The notes beneath the pieces were generated by a model. That model was not told the DNA's origin. It saw nothing but the letters and a program-made list of their open reading frames with translations, and ran no database searches. Source: Bacteroidales bacterium (GTDB lineage: Bacteria; Bacteroidota; Bacteroidia; Bacteroidales; Muribaculaceae). Taken from it: 64,000 nt of DNA. The stretch lies in contig JAAVFJ010000009.1 in assembly GCA_014800845.1 (NCBI GenBank), positions 62,001 to 126,000 of the forward strand, given 5' to 3'. Position numbers and translations under genes: made by a program. How positions within the stretch are numbered: position 1 is the first letter of the stretch; every line of letters begins with the position of its first letter. This document shows positions 60,641-64,000 of this stretch, piece after piece.

Positions 60641-61792
60641 ATGGCAAAGAAAACCAAGACGGTCGCAACAGGCCGCATCAACGAACCGACTGAGAAGCTC
60701 AAAGCCCTCGGTCGCGCTCTGGAACATATACATAAGGATTTCGGCGACGGCTCCATCATGAAACTCGGCGACGACGCCGTGCAGGATGTAGAGGTAATCC
60801 CCACCGGCTCCATCGGACTCGACGTGGCCCTCGGCGTAGGTGGTTACCCCCGAGGCCGTATCATTGAAATCTATGGCCCCGAGTCTTCCGGTAAGACCAC
60901 GCTGGCCATCCACGCTATTGCCGAGACTCAGCGCCAGGGTGGCGTGGCTGCCATAATCGACGCCGAGCATGCCTTCGACCGCTTCTATGCCGAAGCTCTC
61001 GGTGTGGACATCAACAATCTCTGGATTTCACAGCCTGACAACGGTGAACAAGCGCTGGCCATAGCCGAGCAGCTCATCAACTCCGGCGCGGTGGATATCC
61101 TCGTGGTCGACTCCGTGGCGGCACTAACCCCCAAGGCTGAAATCGACGGCGTGATGGGTGACAAGAACGTAGGCCTCCACGCCCGCCTCATGAGCCAGGC
61201 CATGCGCAAACTCACCGGCGCCATCTCCCGCACCCGCACCACCTGCATCTTCATCAACCAGCTGCGCGAGAAAATCGGCGTGATGTTCGGCTCCCCCGAA
61301 ACCACTACCGGCGGCAACGCTCTGAAATTCTACGCCTCCGTGCGCCTCGACATCCGCCCCAGCGGCATGCTGAAGGACGACGAGGAGACCGTGGGCCGCA
61401 CCGTGAAGGTGAAGGTGGTGAAGAACAAGGTGGCGCCCCCCTTCCGCCGTGCTCAGTTTGACATCATGTTCGGCGAGGGCATCAGCCAGAGCGGCGAGAT
61501 TCTGGACCTCGGCGTAGACATGGGCATCATCAAGAAGAGCGGCAGCTGGTTTAGCTACGACGGCTCCAAACTGGCCCAGGGCAAGGAATCGGCCCGCCGC
61601 GCCATCATGGACAACCCTGAGCTGCGCGAGGAGCTCAACGAGAAGATACGCGCCGTAATCAAGGAGAGAGGTGCCGATGCCATCCCCTCATCGGGCCCCT
61701 CCTCTAAGAAGGAGGTGGAAGCCGACACCGCGGACACCGACGCGCAGGACCCCTACGCCGACGATCCCGAGCTCGACATTGACATAGACTAA
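60641..61792 (+). CDS. recA: Recombinase RecA
   Basis: 383 residues. Walker [18 protein letters not shown], then [16 protein letters not shown] before it, catalytic Glu in [19 protein letters not shown], Walker [20 protein letters not shown]2 loop [20 protein letters not shown]. The C-terminal tail is longer than in E. coli and very acidic (last ~35 residues, many Asp). It forms filaments on single-stranded DNA for recombination and repair. Own promoter and terminator. Confidence 0.97.
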   Translation: MAKKTKTVATGRINEPTEKLKALGRALEHIHKDFGDGSIMKLGDDAVQDVEVIPTGSIGLDVALGVGGYPRGRIIEIYGPESSGKTTLAIHAIAETQRQGGVAAIIDAEHAFDRFYAEALGVDINNLWISQPDNGEQALAIAEQLINSGAVDILVVDSVAALTPKAEIDGVMGDKNVGLHARLMSQAMRKLTGAISRTRTTCIFINQLREKIGVMFGSPETTTGGNALKFYASVRLDIRPSGMLKDDEETVGRTVKVKVVKNKVAPPFRRAQFDIMFGEGISQSGEILDLGVDMGIIKKSGSWFSYDGSKLAQGKESARRAIMDNPELREELNEKIRAVIKERGADAIPSSGPSSKKEVEADTADTDAQDPYADDPELDIDID

Positions 61793-61825
61793 TCCCGGCC
61801 ACGCGCGGCCCGGATGCAGAATAAG

Positions 61826-61865
61826 CCGGGGGTGAAAGCGCATCGCTTTCACCCCCGGTATCTTT
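61826..61865 (+). terminator. Terminator of recA
   Basis: A perfect 14-bp stem, 61826-61839 with 61845-61858 (CCGGGGGTGAAAGC), followed by TATCTTT. The stem also faces the convergent cobalamin gene 96 bases on. Confidence 0.8.
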
Positions 61866-61953
61866 ACAATCGACACCAATCCCGCCGGGATTGGCACGGG
61901 ACTATTTTGCTAAAAATTCGCTATTATTTTGCTATGACGGGATGCCCGGCGGG

Positions 61954-62511
61954 TTAGCTATGCCAGGTGATTTCGGCTACGCCGGAGCGGTAGTTGTAAT
62001 AGCGGGCCAGGATGAAGAGCCAGTCGCTCAGGCGGTTGAAGTAGCTGAGCACCAGGGGATCTACATAGCTCTCGGCGGCCAGCGCCAAGATGCGGCGCTC
62101 GGCACGGCGGCAGACTGTGCGGGTGATGTGGGCCTCGGCTGAGTCGCGTGTGCCACCGGGGAGCACAAAGGCATGCACCTTGGGCACCTCGGCATCGAGC
62201 GCGTCGATGGACTGCTCTATCTCTTTTATGTCGGCCTCGGTCAGCCCCGTGATGCGCGGCTCGGTGCCCGGCTCCACATCGGTAGCCAGATAGGCGCCTA
62301 CGGAAAACAGACGGTGCTGCACGGCTGTGAGCAGCGCGCGCACGGCGGCCGAATTAGCCTCGAATGTGATCAGCAGACCCAGATGTGAAGAAAACTCATC
62401 GACAGTGCCGTAAGCTTCCAGACGTGTGCAATTCTTCGGGGCGCGCTTGCCACCCACGAGCGAGGTCATTCCGGCATCGCCTGTGCCGGTATAAAGCATT
62501 GATTTCTCCAT
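61954..62511 (-). CDS. Cob(I)yrinic acid a,c-diamide adenosyltransferase (PduO type)
   Basis: 185 residues. ATP-binding N-terminus YTGTGDAGMTSLVGGKRAPK, then RLEAYGTVDEFSSHLGLL. The helical bundle carries VLPGGTRDSAEAHITRTVCR (Arg and Glu of the active site) and VLSYFNRLSDWLFILARYYN. It moves adenosyl from ATP to cob(I)alamin, making coenzyme B12 for mutases. Stands alone on the minus strand, with no other cobalamin genes here. Confidence 0.94.
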   Translation of the reverse strand: MEKSMLYTGTGDAGMTSLVGGKRAPKNCTRLEAYGTVDEFSSHLGLLITFEANSAAVRALLTAVQHRLFSVGAYLATDVEPGTEPRITGLTEADIKEIEQSIDALDAEVPKVHAFVLPGGTRDSAEAHITRTVCRRAERRILALAAESYVDPLVLSYFNRLSDWLFILARYYNYRSGVAEITWHS

Positions 62512-62585
62512 GGTATTTATTTTTTGTGTAAGTGTTCCTGTTTCTACAGTTTAAATCTTAACACTTTCCTGTTCTTATCAGTTTG

Positions 62586-62617
62586 CAAATATACCAACTA
62601 TCCCCGAGCTCCGCAAC
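62586..62617 (-). promoter_or_regulatory. Promoter of the adenosyltransferase gene
   Basis: The minus strand has GTTG (62614-62617), a 20-base spacer and TATATTTG (62586-62593); leader about 70 bases. Confidence 0.62.
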
Positions 62618-62654
62618 TTTAAAGGGTGTAGTGAGAGGTTTTTTGCACGTTTTT

Positions 62655-62685
62655 TTTGATTTTGAGCAAAGTTTTTCTAACTTTG
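62655..62685 (+). promoter_or_regulatory. Promoter of the acyl-CoA synthetase gene
   Basis: TTTG at 62655-62658, a 19-base spacer (ATTTTGAGCAAAGTTTTTC) and TAACTTTG at 62678-62685. The spacer resembles that of the promoter repeats at loci A and B. Leader about 105 bases. Confidence 0.72.
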
Positions 62686-62796
62686 CGGAGAGAAGTTTGT
62701 TATAACATAGAGTGCCGAGGTGCTCTGACATAGCCCTAAGCATCTCGCTCATGCGCGGCACGCGCACTGTCACCCGTAAAAAAGATAGAAGTATTT

Positions 62797-64000
62797 ATGT
62801 ACCGTTATCCCGATAATTTCATTAAACTCTTCGAGAAGAGTTTCCGTCGTCATGCCCATCTGCCCGCCCTCTCCCTCTACGGCAAGCCGGGGGTGAAGAG
62901 CTATCTGCATCTGGCTAAAAACATAGCGTTCACTCACCTGCTGCTCAAAGAGATAGGCATTGAGCCGGGCGACAAGATAGCCCTCTGCGGCAAGGACTCC
63001 GACATGTGGGTAGAGGCCTTCATGGCTGTTATCACTTACGGAGCCACGGTGGTGCCCATCCTCCCCGACTTCTCCCCTGACGACATTGTGCACATCCTGC
63101 GCCACAGCGAGGCGCGCCTGCTCATGGTGAGCGACAGCATTTTTCACACACTGCCCATAGGCAAGCTCAAGGATAACGAGGCTATCTTCTCTCTCGACAC
63201 CAGCAAACTTCTGGCCGGCAAGGACATGGAGAAGGTGCAGGCCGCCCTCGACACCCTCCCCGCCCGCTTTGCCGATGCCTATCCCAATGGCTTCAAGCCC
63301 TCGGACATAGCCTATCCGGATGTGAGCAATGATAATGTGATAGTGCTCAACTACACCTCCGGCACCACCGGTTTCTCCAAGGGGGTGATGCTCACGGGCT
63401 GGAATCTGGCCGGCAACGTTGTGTTCGGCATGCATGAACACCTGCACTGGGCGCGCTCACGTGTGCTCACTTTCCTGCCGCTGGCCCACGCCTACGGCTG
63501 CACGTTCGACATGCTCACCCCGCTGGCATGCGGCACCCACATAACGGTGCTCGGACGCACCCCCACGCCGGCCATTCTGCTCAAGGCTCTTCAGGAGGTG
63601 AAGCCCCACCTCATTCTCAGCGTGCCCCTGGTGTTTGAAAAAATCTACCGCAAACGCATCGAGCCGCTCATCTCCACCCCCCGCATGCAGCGACTGCTGC
63701 AGATGCCCGTAGTGAAAAACCTGGTTCACCGCAAGCTGCGCAGCAAGCTGATGAAGGCACTCGGCGGCGAATTCAGCCAGGTGATAATAGGCGGAGCGGC
63801 TATGGATGCCGAGACCGAGGCCTTCCTGCGCATGATTCACTTCCCCTTTACCGTGGGCTACGGCATGACCGAGTGCGGACCCCTGGTGAGCTACACATTC
63901 TGGAAAGAATTCATACCCGGTTCAGCTGGACGCACCCTGCCCGAAATCATGGAGACACGCGTGGAGAGCCCCGACCCGCAGTCCATTCCGGGCGAGATTT
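62797..64000 (+). CDS. AMP-binding long-chain acyl-CoA synthetase, partial
   Basis: Runs off the right edge after 401 residues. Starts MYRYPDNFIKLFEKSFRRHA. The AMP-binding P-loop is VLNYTSGTTGFSKGVML, then FLPLAHAYGCTFDML, SVPLVFEKIYRKRI and the A5 motif VGYGMTECGPLVSYTFW, as in FadD-type ligases. It activates fatty acids to acyl-CoA through acyl-AMP. No membrane helix seen in this part. It is divergent from the adenosyltransferase across a 285-base region holding both promoters. Confidence 0.92.
   Translation, partial: MYRYPDNFIKLFEKSFRRHAHLPALSLYGKPGVKSYLHLAKNIAFTHLLLKEIGIEPGDKIALCGKDSDMWVEAFMAVITYGATVVPILPDFSPDDIVHILRHSEARLLMVSDSIFHTLPIGKLKDNEAIFSLDTSKLLAGKDMEKVQAALDTLPARFADAYPNGFKPSDIAYPDVSNDNVIVLNYTSGTTGFSKGVMLTGWNLAGNVVFGMHEHLHWARSRVLTFLPLAHAYGCTFDMLTPLACGTHITVLGRTPTPAILLKALQEVKPHLILSVPLVFEKIYRKRIEPLISTPRMQRLLQMPVVKNLVHRKLRSKLMKALGGEFSQVIIGGAAMDAETEAFLRMIHFPFTVGYGMTECGPLVSYTFWKEFIPGSAGRTLPEIMETRVESPDPQSIPGEI

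Overview
The window is chromosomal DNA, rich in G+C, from a member of the Bacteroidota, most likely order Bacteroidales and plausibly family Muribaculaceae. The order follows from TTTG-N19/20-TAnnTTTG promoters in front of many genes, type IX secretion (T9SS) parts and cargo, DUF4492-cydAB, and families typical of the group (GSCFA, DUF5683, DUF4294, WbqC, DUF2723, a twin-receiver PEP-synthase-like protein). The family assignment is inference from gene set and base composition.

Layout. 1-2321 (minus): outer-membrane factor and membrane-fusion protein of an RND efflux pump, with the pump off the left edge. 2410-10041 (minus): glycosyltransferase, PorE-like OmpA lipoprotein, GSCFA protein, PorW-like TPR lipoprotein and RNase H, a tightly packed T9SS-linked operon. 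10084-11963: a repeat element, an ECF sigma gene, HIT protein and GreA. 12194-15142: cytochrome bd oxidase. 15291-16396: second ECF sigma gene with a four-TM neighbour. 16629-22674: nadB, S41 protease, aroK, an AlaDH/PNT-like protein and a glycosyltransferase. 22867-30551: parA-parB-DUF5683-mltD-dapB-lepB-wbqC-DUF4294. 30681-34334 (minus): coiled-coil protein, twin-receiver PEP-synthase-like protein and tRNA-Met. 34700-36564: flippase-like membrane protein and kdsB. 36548-38415 (minus): an A+T-rich island with an ATPase and a small putative nuclease. 38612-45372: DUF2723 membrane protein, tsaE, birA, mtaB. 45369-50489: acyltransferase, DUF4143 ATPase, a secreted protein, gltX, folK. 50470-51606 (minus): hemW. 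51715-51797: a small RNA candidate. 52041-58993: two paralogous T9SS cargo proteins. 59149-64000: mgtE, recA, cobalamin adenosyltransferase (minus) and a partial acyl-CoA synthetase.

How it fits together: most genes are housekeeping (cell wall, division, respiration, tRNA modification, cofactors). Secretion is a clear theme, because two periplasmic T9SS lipoproteins and two likely T9SS substrates lie in the same 60 kb.

The most unusual material is non-genic. One family of composite intergenic elements has a 9-bp tandem core (CTCCGAGnn) and G-rich flanks, and the same 9-mers appear in frame inside two proteins. A second family of short repeats carries promoters. Four 23-bp repeats precede a DUF4143 ATPase gene. 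A perfect 18-bp palindrome is built into the divergent promoter between the A+T-rich island and the DUF2723 gene. The island is a candidate defence module; that is inference from composition and domain pairing.
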